Origin: Clostridium sp. 1001270J_160509_D11 | GTDB taxonomy: Bacteria; Bacillota; Clostridia; Peptostreptococcales; Peptostreptococcaceae | Assembly (NCBI RefSeq): GCF_015667935.1 | Contig: NZ_JADPET010000002.1 | Location: 1 to 64,000, forward strand | DNA length: 64,000 nucleotides | Reading direction: 5' to 3' | In this document: positions 43,386 through 51,777 of the stretch, piece by piece | How the letters are laid out: every line of letters starts with the position of its first letter | Numbering within the stretch: position 1 is the first letter of the stretch | Program-made: the position numbers and the translations under genes | Notes under the pieces: model-generated | Told to the model about the DNA's origin: nothing | The model's database searches: none | The model's input: only the letters and a program-made list of their open reading frames with translations

Positions 43386-43646
43386 ATGGAAAAGACAGTA
43401 GTAATAAAAAATGCAACAGGATTACATGCTAGACCAGCAGGGATGTTCGTTAAAAAAGCATCTGAATTCACTTCAACAGTAGAAGTATTAGCTAAAGGAA
43501 AAACTGTAAATGCTAAATCAATCATGGGAATAATGAGCTTAGGTTTAGGTCAAGGTGAAGAAATAGTTGTTAAAGCTGAAGGTGCAGATGATGCAGCAGC
43601 AGTTGACGCATTAGTAGAATTAATCGAAAGCGGATTTGGTGAATAA
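43386..43646 (+). CDS. ptsH: phosphocarrier protein HPr
   Basis: An 86-residue PTS phosphocarrier. H14 in NATGLHARPAG takes phosphate from Enzyme I, and S45 in AKSIMGIMSLG is the regulatory site for HPr kinase. Length and sequence are standard. It starts 31 bases after the patatin gene with TTAGGAGG ahead. Its own terminator separates it from ptsI, so the two are partly uncoupled. Confidence 0.97.
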   Translation: MEKTVVIKNATGLHARPAGMFVKKASEFTSTVEVLAKGKTVNAKSIMGIMSLGLGQGEEIVVKAEGADDAAAVDALVELIESGFGE

Positions 43647-43669
43647 TATCCAAAGCCACATACAATATA

Positions 43670-43693
43670 AAACCTGGGGAAACCCAGGTTTTT
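43670..43693 (+). terminator. terminator between ptsH and ptsI
   Basis: AAACCTGGG (43670-43678), GAAA tetraloop, CCCAGGTTT (43683-43691), then T. It probably lowers ptsI expression relative to ptsH. Confidence 0.9.
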
Positions 43694-43792
43694 AAAAATC
43701 AAACTGCAAACTATCTAAAAGAAGTTAAAATAAAAGTGAAAATAATAAATAATAAAAAGAAGTAAGGGTATATTTTAGGAGGAGTAAAAAAG

Positions 43793-45502
43793 ATGTTTAA
43801 AGGAACAGCAGCATCACCAGGTATAGTACTTGGGAAAGCGTTAGTATTAGAGCATAATGAATTAGTCATAGAAAAGAAATCGATATCAGACGTAGAAACA
43901 GAAATAGCTAGATTAAACGAGGCAGTAGCTATATCAAAAACTGAACTTGAAAAAGTAAGAGATAAAGCAAAAGTTGAATTAGGTGAAGAAGAGGCACAAA
44001 TATTTGAGTCACACTTATTAGTTTTAGAAGATCCTGAACTACTAGGCTCTACAATGGACAAAGTGAAAACTGAAAATGTCAATGCAGACTTTGCATTAAA
44101 CGAAATAAAAGAGATGTTCGTTGGAATGTTTGAAGCTATGGACAACGAATATATGAGAGAGAGAGCGGCTGACATAAAAGACGTTACAAACAGAATATTA
44201 AGACACTTACTAGGTGTAAAAATAGTAGACTTAGCTGCATTAGAAGATGAAGTAGTTTTAGTTGCACACGACTTAACTCCATCAGATACAGCTACAATGG
44301 ACAAAAAGAAAGTATTAGGATTCTTAACTGATATCGGTGGTAGAACTTCTCATACAGCTATAATGGCAAGAACTTTAGAAGTTGCTGCAGTAGTTGGACT
44401 AACAGATGCTACACAAAAAATAAAAGACGGGGACTTTGTTGTATTTAACGGAGATACTGGAGAAGTAATAGTAAATCCAGACGAAGAAACAATAGCTAAA
44501 TACTCACAAATGAAAAAAGAATTCGAAGATTATAAAAAATCATTAGAATTATTAAAAGGACAACCATCTGTTACAACTGACGGAAAACATGTTGAATTAG
44601 CAGGAAACATAGGAACTCCAAATGACGTAGATGGTTTAATTAAAAACGACGCTGAAGGTGTTGGACTTTATAGAACAGAATTCTTATATATGGACAGAGT
44701 AGACTTCCCAACAGAAGACGAACAATACGAAGCTTATAAAGCAGTACTTGAAGGAATGAGCGGAAAACCAGTTGTAATAAGAACTTTAGATATAGGTGGA
44801 GATAAAAAACTTGACTACTTAGAAATGGACGAAGAAATGAATCCATTCTTAGGATACAGAGCAATCAGACTTTGTCTAGATAGAAAAGAAATATTCACAA
44901 CTCAATTAAGAGCTTTATATAGAGCGAGTGTTCATGGAAAATTAAGAATAATGTTCCCAATGATATCTTCATTAGAAGAATTATTACAAGCAAAAGCAGT
45001 ATGTGAAGAAGTAAAAGAAGCACTAGATAAAGAAAACATAGCTTATTCAAAAGATATAGAAGTTGGTATGATGATAGAAGTGCCATCAGCAGCAGTAATA
45101 TCAGACGTACTTGCAAAACACGTGGACTTTTTCTCAATAGGAACAAATGACTTAATCCAATATACTTGTGCAGTAGACAGAATGAACCAAAAAATAAGCT
45201 ACTTATATAACCAATTCAATCCAGCAGTATTAAGATTAATAAAAATGGTTATAGAAAATGCACACAAAGAAGGTAAATGGGCAGGAATGTGTGGAGAAGC
45301 AGCAGGAGATCAAAGAATGATACCAATATTATTAGGATTTGGTCTTGATGAATTCTCAATGAGTCCAATCTCAATATTACCAGCTAGAAAATTAATAAAC
45401 TCTGTGAGTCAAGCCGACATGAAATCATTCTCAGAAAAAGTGTTAGAACTTGGAACGGCACAAGAAATAGAAGCATTTATAGCAGAAACTTTTAAACATT
45501 AA
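43793..45502 (+). CDS. ptsI: PTS Enzyme I
   Basis: A 569-residue phosphotransferase that moves phosphate from PEP to HPr. The N-terminal domain has the active H187 in GGRTSHTAIMART. The C-terminal PEP-binding barrel has GLYRTEFLYMDR, RTLDIGGDK, and FFSIGTNDLIQY; a C-terminal CGEAAGD supplies the catalytic Cys. TAGGAGG precedes the ATG. It is full length and closes the unit begun by the methyltransferase or ptsH. Confidence 0.97.
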   Translation: MFKGTAASPGIVLGKALVLEHNELVIEKKSISDVETEIARLNEAVAISKTELEKVRDKAKVELGEEEAQIFESHLLVLEDPELLGSTMDKVKTENVNADFALNEIKEMFVGMFEAMDNEYMRERAADIKDVTNRILRHLLGVKIVDLAALEDEVVLVAHDLTPSDTATMDKKKVLGFLTDIGGRTSHTAIMARTLEVAAVVGLTDATQKIKDGDFVVFNGDTGEVIVNPDEETIAKYSQMKKEFEDYKKSLELLKGQPSVTTDGKHVELAGNIGTPNDVDGLIKNDAEGVGLYRTEFLYMDRVDFPTEDEQYEAYKAVLEGMSGKPVVIRTLDIGGDKKLDYLEMDEEMNPFLGYRAIRLCLDRKEIFTTQLRALYRASVHGKLRIMFPMISSLEELLQAKAVCEEVKEALDKENIAYSKDIEVGMMIEVPSAAVISDVLAKHVDFFSIGTNDLIQYTCAVDRMNQKISYLYNQFNPAVLRLIKMVIENAHKEGKWAGMCGEAAGDQRMIPILLGFGLDEFSMSPISILPARKLINSVSQADMKSFSEKVLELGTAQEIEAFIAETFKH

Positions 45503-45553
45503 TTAAATAAATGCTATAAACATAGCTACCGAAAAATTTATATATAAATTTTT

Positions 45554-45612
45554 AAAGGTGTAAAGAAATATAGATTAAACTAATTTTCTATATTGCTTCA
45601 CACCTTTTTTTT
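45554..45612 (+). terminator. terminator of ptsI
   Basis: AAAGGTGT plus AAG pair with CTT plus ACACCTTT, with an inner ATATAG/CTATAT, followed by eight T residues near 45605-45612. Confidence 0.9.
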
Positions 45613-45650
45613 ATTTAAATAACGAATGAAGTCGCCCGCGCCATGAATTT

Positions 45651-45691
45651 AAAAAAAAAAACCAATCGGTAGGTTTTATTCCTACGACTGG
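45651..45691 (-). terminator. terminator of the LRR gene
   Basis: On the minus strand CCAGTCGTAGG (45691-45681) pairs with CCTACCGATTGG (45673-45662) with one bulged base, followed by about eleven T residues. Confidence 0.88.
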
Positions 45692-45717
45692 GGAAATTAA
45701 ACTATAAATTATAAAAT

Positions 45718-46947
45718 TTACATAAATCTAAAAGGTATTTTGTTTTGGTTTGCATACCAATGTGCGTACGAATTTTTCTTTCCGTAGATTGTTAAGTTTG
45801 GACAGTTTTTAAAAGCAAATTCGCTTATTGATGTTATTGTCTGTGGTATAACAACTTTTTTCAAATTCATACAACTTCTAAATGCATATTCCTCGATATT
45901 TTGGATAGTTTCTGTAAGAGTTATTTCTTCAAGATTTATGCAGTCACAAAATACTCTAGAACCGATAAATTTTAACCCATGATTTAATTTTATTTTGTTT
46001 AGATTTGTGCAACCTAAAAATGCTGTATTTTTTATGTAAGTCACCTTTTCTGGAAGTTCAATTTCTCTTAGTGATTTGCAGTTGGTAAATATTCCAGATG
46101 AAATAGATTTTAAATTTTTAGGTAGTTTTACTTTTTTTAATTTTATGCAGTTTGAAAAAGCACCTTGTTTTATTGATAAAATTGAATCAGGCAAATCAAC
46201 CTCTCTCAAATTAATACACATTGAAAAAGCTCGTGAGCCTATTGACGAGATATTAGGTGAAAATTTCACATTTTTTAAATCAGTACAATTAAAAAATGCC
46301 AAATCGTTTATAAGTTCCACACTTTCTGGAATATCAATTTCTTCTAGATTTGAGCAATATCCAAATAAATACGTATCTAAAATTTTTAACTTTGGAGAAA
46401 GAGCTATATTTTTTAAGTGGCTACATTTAAAAAATGCACCTTCATTTATATTTTCAATATCATCTGACAAATATATATCAGATAAATTGTTACAATTTTT
46501 GAATGCGTATTTTCCAATAGTTTTTAAACTTTCTGGTAGACTTAAATATTTCAAATTTGTGCAATTTAAAAAACATTCATCAGAGATAGTTTCTAACATA
46601 TCTGGAAATATTACTTCAGAAAGTGAGCTACACCCAGCAAAAAGTTTTTTGTTAAGTTCTTTCATACTTCCTAAAAAGACAATTTCTTTTAAAGATTCGC
46701 AATTAGAAAATGCCTCTCTTTCAACATTAGATATATTGTCTGGTAGATGAAGTGATTTTAAATTTATACAGTCCGAAAATCCTAGATATGGAATAGATTT
46801 AACATTTCTAGGGATATATACATTTTCAACACTTTTGTTTACACAACTTACGGCATTATTTATTATAAATAGATTTTTCAAATTATCTGGATCATCTGCT
46901 AAAAAGTCGTCGTTTAAATTTCCATGTAAATCATCAAAAATCGGCAT
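45718..46947 (-). CDS. cytosolic BspA-like leucine-rich-repeat protein
   Basis: A 409-residue protein made of about 15 tandem LRR_5 units of 23 residues (consensus IGxxAFxxCxNLKxIxLPxSL), from residue about 35 to 385. These repeats build a curved solenoid for protein binding and are typical of BspA-like surface proteins. There is no signal peptide, wall anchor or membrane segment, and the short N-terminus (MPIFDDLHGNLNDD) is acidic, so it may work inside the cell. The many regularly spaced cysteines (one per repeat) also favour a reducing compartment. AAGGAGG precedes the ATG. Confidence 0.9.
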   Translation of the reverse strand: MPIFDDLHGNLNDDFLADDPDNLKNLFIINNAVSCVNKSVENVYIPRNVKSIPYLGFSDCINLKSLHLPDNISNVEREAFSNCESLKEIVFLGSMKELNKKLFAGCSSLSEVIFPDMLETISDECFLNCTNLKYLSLPESLKTIGKYAFKNCNNLSDIYLSDDIENINEGAFFKCSHLKNIALSPKLKILDTYLFGYCSNLEEIDIPESVELINDLAFFNCTDLKNVKFSPNISSIGSRAFSMCINLREVDLPDSILSIKQGAFSNCIKLKKVKLPKNLKSISSGIFTNCKSLREIELPEKVTYIKNTAFLGCTNLNKIKLNHGLKFIGSRVFCDCINLEEITLTETIQNIEEYAFRSCMNLKKVVIPQTITSISEFAFKNCPNLTIYGKKNSYAHWYANQNKIPFRFM

Positions 46948-46989
46948 TGTATTCCTCCTTATATAATTGATTTTTTATATAAAGTCAAG

Positions 46990-47080
46990 ATAGGCAACCC
47001 ATCAATTGCTGGGTTTACCTATAATTGTCATATCATAATGATAAGATAATATCACTTTTCAAATGGATATTCAAGTGATA
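46990..47080. promoter_or_regulatory. two inverted repeats between divergent LRR and AsrC-like genes
   Basis: ATAGGCAACCCA (about 46990-47001) pairs with TGGGTTTACCTAT (47010-47022). Separately TATCACTT (47050-47057) is a perfect inverted repeat of AAGTGATA (47073-47080). Neither has a T run, so both are possible operators or leader hairpins for one of the divergent genes. Confidence 0.45.
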
Positions 47081-47217
47081 AAATAATTGATAAGAGAGTC
47101 ATTAAAATATGTAAATGGTATCGACATAATTTAATAAAAACCCTACATTTAAGTAAACAATCAAAATAATAAATTTACATATTAAAATGAGAATATACTT
47201 ATTTAAGGAGGATAAAT

Positions 47218-48159
47218 ATGTCATCATTAACAATTAGCCCAGAAGAAGAGAAAAGAGTGAAAGGACTAGGATTTTTGAACAACAAAGGAACAGACAATTT
47301 TTCAGCAAGAGTATTAACAGTCAATGGTAAAATAACTGCAGCTCAACATAGATGTATTGCAGAAGCGGCAGAGTTATTTGGAAATGGAAATATAACATTT
47401 ACAACAAGATTATCTATAGAAGTTCAAGGGATACCATTTGACAAAATTGACGATTTTAGAAATTACATAGCAAAAGAAGGCCTAAAAACTGGTGGGACAG
47501 GGGCGAAAATACGTCCGATTGTATCATGCAAGGCGACAACTTGTAAATTCGGTAGACTTGACTCATTTGCAATATCTGAAGAAATGCACCATAGATTTTT
47601 TGAAGGCTATAATGATGTAGCCCTACCACACAAATTTAAAATGGCAGTAGGCGGATGTCCAAATAACTGCATGAAACCAGACCTAAACGATATGGGGATT
47701 GTAGGTCAATTAATTCCAACTCATGACTTAGATAAATGTAAAGGATGCAAAAAGTGTAAAATAGAACAAGTATGTCCAATGGATGCATGTAAAGTTGTGG
47801 ATAAAAAAATAACTAGAGACACAAATATATGTAATAATTGCGGACGTTGTGTCGGAAAATGTCCATTTGGTGTAGTCGATGAAGGTACACCGGGATACAA
47901 ACTTTATATAGGTGGTAGATGGGGCAAAAAAATCTCTATAGGAAAACCACTAACTACAATTTTTAAAACACAAGAAGAAGTTCTAGACGTTATGGAAAAA
48001 GCAATCTTACTATATAAAGATCAAGGTATAAAAGGTGAGCGTTTTGAAGAAACAATAAAACGTATCGGCTTTGAAAATATAGAAGAACAACTTTTAGACG
48101 ACGATTTATTAAATAGAAAAGATGAAATACTAAACAAAGAACTAGCATTAGCAAAATAA
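47218..48159 (+). CDS. AsrC-like siroheme sulfite/nitrite reductase with ferredoxin domain
   Basis: A 313-residue redox enzyme. The N-terminal half holds the sulfite-reductase half-domain and siroheme-[4Fe-4S] motifs (SCKATTCKFG and GGCPNNCMKP). Then two [4Fe-4S] ferredoxin motifs follow, CKGCKKCKIEQVCP and CNNCGRCVGKCP. This order is that of AsrC and related standalone siroheme reductases of anaerobes. It should reduce sulfite or nitrite with electrons from ferredoxin. asrA and asrB are not adjacent, so the electron donor or true substrate is open. AAGGAGG precedes the ATG. Confidence 0.87.
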   Translation: MSSLTISPEEEKRVKGLGFLNNKGTDNFSARVLTVNGKITAAQHRCIAEAAELFGNGNITFTTRLSIEVQGIPFDKIDDFRNYIAKEGLKTGGTGAKIRPIVSCKATTCKFGRLDSFAISEEMHHRFFEGYNDVALPHKFKMAVGGCPNNCMKPDLNDMGIVGQLIPTHDLDKCKGCKKCKIEQVCPMDACKVVDKKITRDTNICNNCGRCVGKCPFGVVDEGTPGYKLYIGGRWGKKISIGKPLTTIFKTQEEVLDVMEKAILLYKDQGIKGERFEETIKRIGFENIEEQLLDDDLLNRKDEILNKELALAK

Positions 48160-48214
48160 AAGTTTATATATAAAATAAAATTAAAAAATTTAATATATTT
48201 ACAATTAAATTATC

Positions 48215-48250
48215 AAAAGAGGTTATCAATATCCAGATAACCTCTTTTTT
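48215..48250. terminator. bidirectional terminator
   Basis: AAAAGAGGTTATC (48215-48227) pairs with GATAACCTCTTTT (48236-48248), with A and T runs on both sides. It serves the AsrC-like gene on + and the nitroreductase on -. Confidence 0.93.
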
Positions 48251-48272
48251 AATATAAAATTATACTTATTTT

Positions 48273-49076
48273 TTAAAAATACATGTCTGGAATCCATGAA
48301 ATCACGTATTCATAATCTGTTTTTATATTTGGATTCAATATTTTAAATCTTCCTTTTACCATTTGTTCCTCAAATACACTATCTAAATGGCAAAGAGCGA
48401 TTCCCATATCTATTTTATTGATATCTTTAGTTTTAGTGCTGTAAAAATGAAGTCCATCATCATTTAGTACAACTCTCCATGGCTGACAATTTAGTGAAGA
48501 TGGAGCAAGACGAACTGCCTCTAATGCATCTGAATAAATTCCCGCATCTTTTTTTGTAAGAGGGGTATAAAAATCGTCTTTGTGAAATAATGAGCTAAAT
48601 GAATCTCTTTTGTTGTGGTTATTTCCAATTAAAAATCCTATTGGACTTCTTCTGCCGCCTTCATACCCAACAGGTGATACAACCGGTAGAACATACCCAT
48701 CTTTAAGTTCAACAGCTTTTGCAAATTTCCCTTTATTAAAAGTTCCACCAAGCCAAACTGTACCAAGTCCAAGTGAAGTACAATATAAGATAACTTTTTC
48801 AAAAGTATAACCAAGCGCTTCGAGTGTAAGGGGTTTATCCTCACAATAAGCAGCCAAGAAATAACTTGGATTTTTGATAACGCCATATGTACCCAGCTTT
48901 TCGTTGTGATATCCGTCTGGTTTTAAAAGTTTAATTTGAATTTTCTTGTTGAATGGATTTGTAACACTATCGATATAAGTTTGAATTTTTTCTAAAATAC
49001 TTTCATCTATCGGATTATTGCTATAAGTCCTGACAGAATGTCTACTTTTTATAACTTCAAGAATAGATTGTTTCAT
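48273..49076 (-). CDS. nitroreductase family protein (TM1586-like)
   Basis: A 267-residue flavin enzyme. The start, ILEVIKSRHSVRTYSNNPID, is the FMN phosphate-binding motif of nitroreductases. Two pseudo-symmetric halves are present: GLGTVWLGGTFNKGKFAKA in the first and AVRLAPSSLNCQPWRVVL in the second, as in the single-chain TM1586 type. It probably reduces nitro compounds or quinones using NAD(P)H; natural substrate unknown. AGGAGG precedes the ATG. Confidence 0.9.
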   Translation of the reverse strand: MKQSILEVIKSRHSVRTYSNNPIDESILEKIQTYIDSVTNPFNKKIQIKLLKPDGYHNEKLGTYGVIKNPSYFLAAYCEDKPLTLEALGYTFEKVILYCTSLGLGTVWLGGTFNKGKFAKAVELKDGYVLPVVSPVGYEGGRRSPIGFLIGNNHNKRDSFSSLFHKDDFYTPLTKKDAGIYSDALEAVRLAPSSLNCQPWRVVLNDDGLHFYSTKTKDINKIDMGIALCHLDSVFEEQMVKGRFKILNPNIKTDYEYVISWIPDMYF

Positions 49077-49278
49077 AGGATGAACCTCCTTAATTTACAC
49101 AAATATGATATAAGAAAATAATAATTTAAGCTATTTTAAAATATAAATTTTCTTATACTTAAATTATAACATGAAAACCCAATTCTTGAAGAAAATGTAG
49201 TTATCTAAATTAATCACTTCAATATAACATAAAATATATTAGATAGTGCTATAATGTAATAAATAAGGGGGGAGCGAA

Positions 49279-49746
49279 ATGTTTAACCTACCGTACAATA
49301 AATTTCACAAAACACTAGAAATAGTAACTTTTATTTTGCTGTTAGCACAAATTGTATATACTGCTGTTTTATATCCGCAGTTGCCGAGCAAAATACCATC
49401 ACATTTTAACTTAGAAGGACAAATAGATGGTTGGTCAGGAAAAGGATCGATAATAATACTTGTTATAGTTAATGTAGCATTATATATACTGCTTACTGTT
49501 ACAATGTTTTTTCCAAGATTGTGGAATGTGCCGGTCAAAATTACAGATAAAAACAAAGGTATAGTGTTTAATTATACTATTAATATGGTTTTATTAGATA
49601 AACTTATCTTAGTTATGAGCTTTTCTTATATAACATATTGCTCAATTTCAGCAACTAAAATGGGGTGGTGGTTTACGCCAGTTATGCTTGTAGGAGTTTT
49701 GGGGGTGACTTTTTACTATACCTTTAAATTATTTCTAGTTAAATAA
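49279..49746 (+). CDS. DUF1648 membrane protein
   Basis: A 155-residue membrane protein with about four helices. After the first helix, LPSKIPSHFNLEGQIDGWSG is the DUF1648 signature, found at the N-terminus of SdpI-type immunity proteins. Here no SdpI domain follows clearly, so it is a short form. A GGGGGGA site precedes the ATG. Function unknown; a role in immunity to a peptide toxin is possible by family association only. Confidence 0.85.
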   Translation: MFNLPYNKFHKTLEIVTFILLLAQIVYTAVLYPQLPSKIPSHFNLEGQIDGWSGKGSIIILVIVNVALYILLTVTMFFPRLWNVPVKITDKNKGIVFNYTINMVLLDKLILVMSFSYITYCSISATKMGWWFTPVMLVGVLGVTFYYTFKLFLVK

Positions 49747-49798
49747 ATAAATAAGAAGTTTTTAATTGAATAGGAGATAAGACAATAAGGAGAAGAAT

Positions 49799-50437
49799 AT
49801 GAAAAATTACGATGCTTATATATTTGATTTTGATTATACATTAGCAGATGCAACAGACCCAGTAGTGGACAGTTTCACATATGCACTTGAAGAAATGAAT
49901 TTAAAAAAGGCAACTCGCCAAGATATAATAAATACAATAGGAATACCAATAGGGGAGTCATATACAATTTTGACTGGTGATGATTCAGAAGAGGGTATAG
50001 ATTTATTTAAAAAATATCAAAAGGAAAAATCAGATGAAATAACAGTTCCAAATACAGTTTTTATAGGTGGAGCAAGAAAAGTTTTAGAAACTCTTAAAAA
50101 TAGAGGCAAAAAAATTGGAATAGTTTCATCTCGTTGGGGACAGAGAATAAACGACGTATTTGAAAATCTAGGATGTAGAGAATTAATTGACTTTATAATA
50201 GGAACAGAACATGTTGAAAATTATAAACCAAATCCAGAGGGATTATTTAAAATGATAGAAATGATGAAATGCGAATCTCCAATTTATATCGGAGACAGTT
50301 ATATAGATGCAAAAGCGGCACAAAACGCCAATATAGATTTTGTCGGCGTGACAACTGGCACAACATCAAGGAAGAATTTAGAATCATACCCACATGTGGC
50401 AGTATTAGATAATTTAGAGGAGCTTTTAGAGATATAG
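49799..50437 (+). CDS. HAD-family phosphatase (phosphoglycolate phosphatase-like)
   Basis: A 212-residue haloacid dehalogenase-fold hydrolase. Motif I is FDFDYTLAD, with the nucleophile Asp near residue 10; motif II is VSSRWG; motif III and IV are KPNPEGL and YIGDSYIDAKAA. The helical cap between residues about 16 and 80 places it with Gph/PpaX-type enzymes, though substrate cannot be read. The start has AAGGAGA ahead. It follows the DUF1648 gene by 52 bases. Confidence 0.9.
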   Translation: MKNYDAYIFDFDYTLADATDPVVDSFTYALEEMNLKKATRQDIINTIGIPIGESYTILTGDDSEEGIDLFKKYQKEKSDEITVPNTVFIGGARKVLETLKNRGKKIGIVSSRWGQRINDVFENLGCRELIDFIIGTEHVENYKPNPEGLFKMIEMMKCESPIYIGDSYIDAKAAQNANIDFVGVTTGTTSRKNLESYPHVAVLDNLEELLEI

Positions 50438-50484
50438 TGTAATTAATAGATTTACATCTATGTTTAAGGAAAAAAATTCCTTGA

Positions 50485-50879
50485 CTTTTTCTTATATCAG
50501 TATCTACAGCAGCAGTAACAGCATACGGAGTTTATTATAAAATACAACAATTTGTATTTTTCGCAGCATTCGGTTTAAACAACGCAATCATTCCAATTGT
50601 TTCATTTAACTATGGAATGAGAAATAAACAAAGAGTAAAAGAAGGAATATTCTACGGCATGATGTATACACTAATTATCATGGGTATTGGGTTAGCATTT
50701 TTACAAATTTTTGCATATCAAGTCGCAGGTATATTTGCATTATCTCCAGATATACAAAAATACCAAACTCAGAAAATGTAATTTGGTGGGCATTTCCAAT
50801 AGCAGAAGGATTCGCACTAATTGTCGCTGTATTTATAATGAAAAAAATCAATAAAGATAAAGTAAAAGAACTCGCATAA
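50485..50879 (+). pseudogene. remnant of a MATE efflux pump
   Basis: In one frame from 50485 the DNA reads LISVSTAAVTAYGVYYKIQQ and continues FVFFAAFGLNNAIIPIVSFN, a C-terminal half of a MATE transporter. It ends at a TAA near 50781 after KYQTQKM. A second frame then reads NVIWWAFPIAEGFALIVAVF and KINKDKVKELA, the last helix, ending at 50877-50879. So the N-terminal half and an internal piece are deleted. No start or ribosome binding site is present. Together with 50438-50484 and 50880-51044, which show nothing further, this is a decayed locus. Confidence 0.85.
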
Positions 50880-51044
50880 TAACAGATTTAAAAATATAAG
50901 AATGTCTGTTAAATCCTCTCGCTATATAATGTATGGATTTTTGAAAAAACTTTAATTAAAATTTTAATTTTATGTCAAAACTAAAGTAGTAAGAAATTAT
51001 GTGTTATTATAATAGTAGATAGATTATAAAGAGAGGTGACTTAA

Positions 51045-51086
51045 ATGTCTATGAAAAGAGCGAATGTTGTAAGCCCTGTGCAATAA
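51045..51086 (+). CDS. putative 13-residue leader peptide
   Basis: ATG at 51045 has GAGAGGTGA (51031-51039) at the right distance and encodes MSMKRANVVSPVQ before TAA. The stop and last codons lie inside the 5' arm of a hairpin that competes with a larger downstream hairpin. This arrangement is that of a translational attenuator. The peptide does not contain a run of one amino acid; a stalling mechanism, for example drug-induced, is possible but not shown. TATAAT at 51008-51013 is a possible -10. Confidence 0.5.
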   Translation: MSMKRANVVSPVQ

Positions 51087-51168
51087 TTTAGAAAACATGT
51101 TGTATAGGGCAAGTTTATAAAAACTTAATTAAAAAATTTGCGCATGTTTTCTTAAAATTATTGCTTTT
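51073..51168 (+). promoter_or_regulatory. mutually exclusive hairpins, candidate attenuator
   Basis: Hairpin A: GCCCTGTGCAA (51073-51083) pairs over 11 bases, two of them G:T, with TTGTATAGGGC (51100-51110). Hairpin B: CAATAATTTAGAAAACATG (51081-51099) pairs with CATGTTTTCTTAAAATTATTG (51143-51163, two extra bases), followed by CTTTT. A and B share 51081-51083 and 51099-51110 lies in the loop of B, so only one can form. A ribosome at the leader stop would block A and favour B. It precedes the small HTH gene at 51205. Confidence 0.6.
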
Positions 51169-51204
51169 AGTTTACAAAATAAATGTAGATAGGAGCAAGG
51201 GTTT

Positions 51205-51474
51205 ATGAAATACAAAAAAGCGCAGGATGTATTACCTCAACATATGATTGAAGATTTGCAGAAATATATAGAAGGTGGTTATCTTTATATACCTAAAAAA
51301 GAAGAGAATAAAAAGTCTTGGGGAGAAAATACGAGTACTAAAGATGAATTAAATAAAAGAAATAAAGAAATTGCCAAAAAACATAAAAATGGGAAAACTA
51401 TAGAAGAATTGGCTGATGAATATTATTTAACTGGATATAGTATAAGACGAATTATTAAAAAGGTAGATTTATAA
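51205..51474 (+). CDS. CD3324-type small HTH protein
   Basis: An 89-residue DNA-binding protein. MKYKKAQDVLPQHMIEDLQK, then YIEGGYLYIPKKEENKK, matches the small C. difficile-type family that I know as CD3324, related to the Mor C-terminal domain. The C-terminal HTH is TIEELADEYYLTGYSIRRII. GGAGCAAGGG precedes the ATG. It is preceded by the leader peptide and alternative hairpins and is followed by a terminator. Its target is unknown; the ABC-F gene 300 bases downstream or a drug-response gene elsewhere are options. Confidence 0.8.
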   Translation: MKYKKAQDVLPQHMIEDLQKYIEGGYLYIPKKEENKKSWGENTSTKDELNKRNKEIAKKHKNGKTIEELADEYYLTGYSIRRIIKKVDL

Positions 51475-51553
51475 GTATAGTAATTAAAAGAATATATGTA
51501 GTAAAGAAAATATATAGTAATTAAAAAATATATATTAATTGAGATAAATATAT

Positions 51554-51585
51554 GGCTATTGCAGAGATATTGCAATAGCCTTTTT
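51554..51585 (+). terminator. terminator of the CD3324-type gene
   Basis: GGCTATTGCA (51554-51563), 7-nt loop, TGCAATAGCC (51571-51580), then TTTTT. The remaining gap to 51777 is AT-rich without visible features. Confidence 0.95.
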
Positions 51586-51777
51586 GTTATTTTTAATGCC
51601 AATAAAAAAGTGTATATTAAATTTGTAAATTGGAAATTAAATTTAATGTTTACTTTTTAGTATTTAGATGAATTATAAAATTAACATGTTTAATTCAGAA
51701 ATATTTGTGTTCTTGTGCACAATGTAAAAAGGGAGTAATTTATAAATATAAGTACTTTTAAAGAAAGGGGTGCTAAT

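Noticed and set aside
43711-44304. 197-codon minus-strand ORF
   Set aside because: It is the antisense of ptsI, rich in Ser/Phe/Ile as expected for a shadow frame, without a ribosome site.
49279-49746. SdpI-type immunity protein
   Set aside because: Only the DUF1648 part is present; the SdpI core domain and a partner toxin were not seen.
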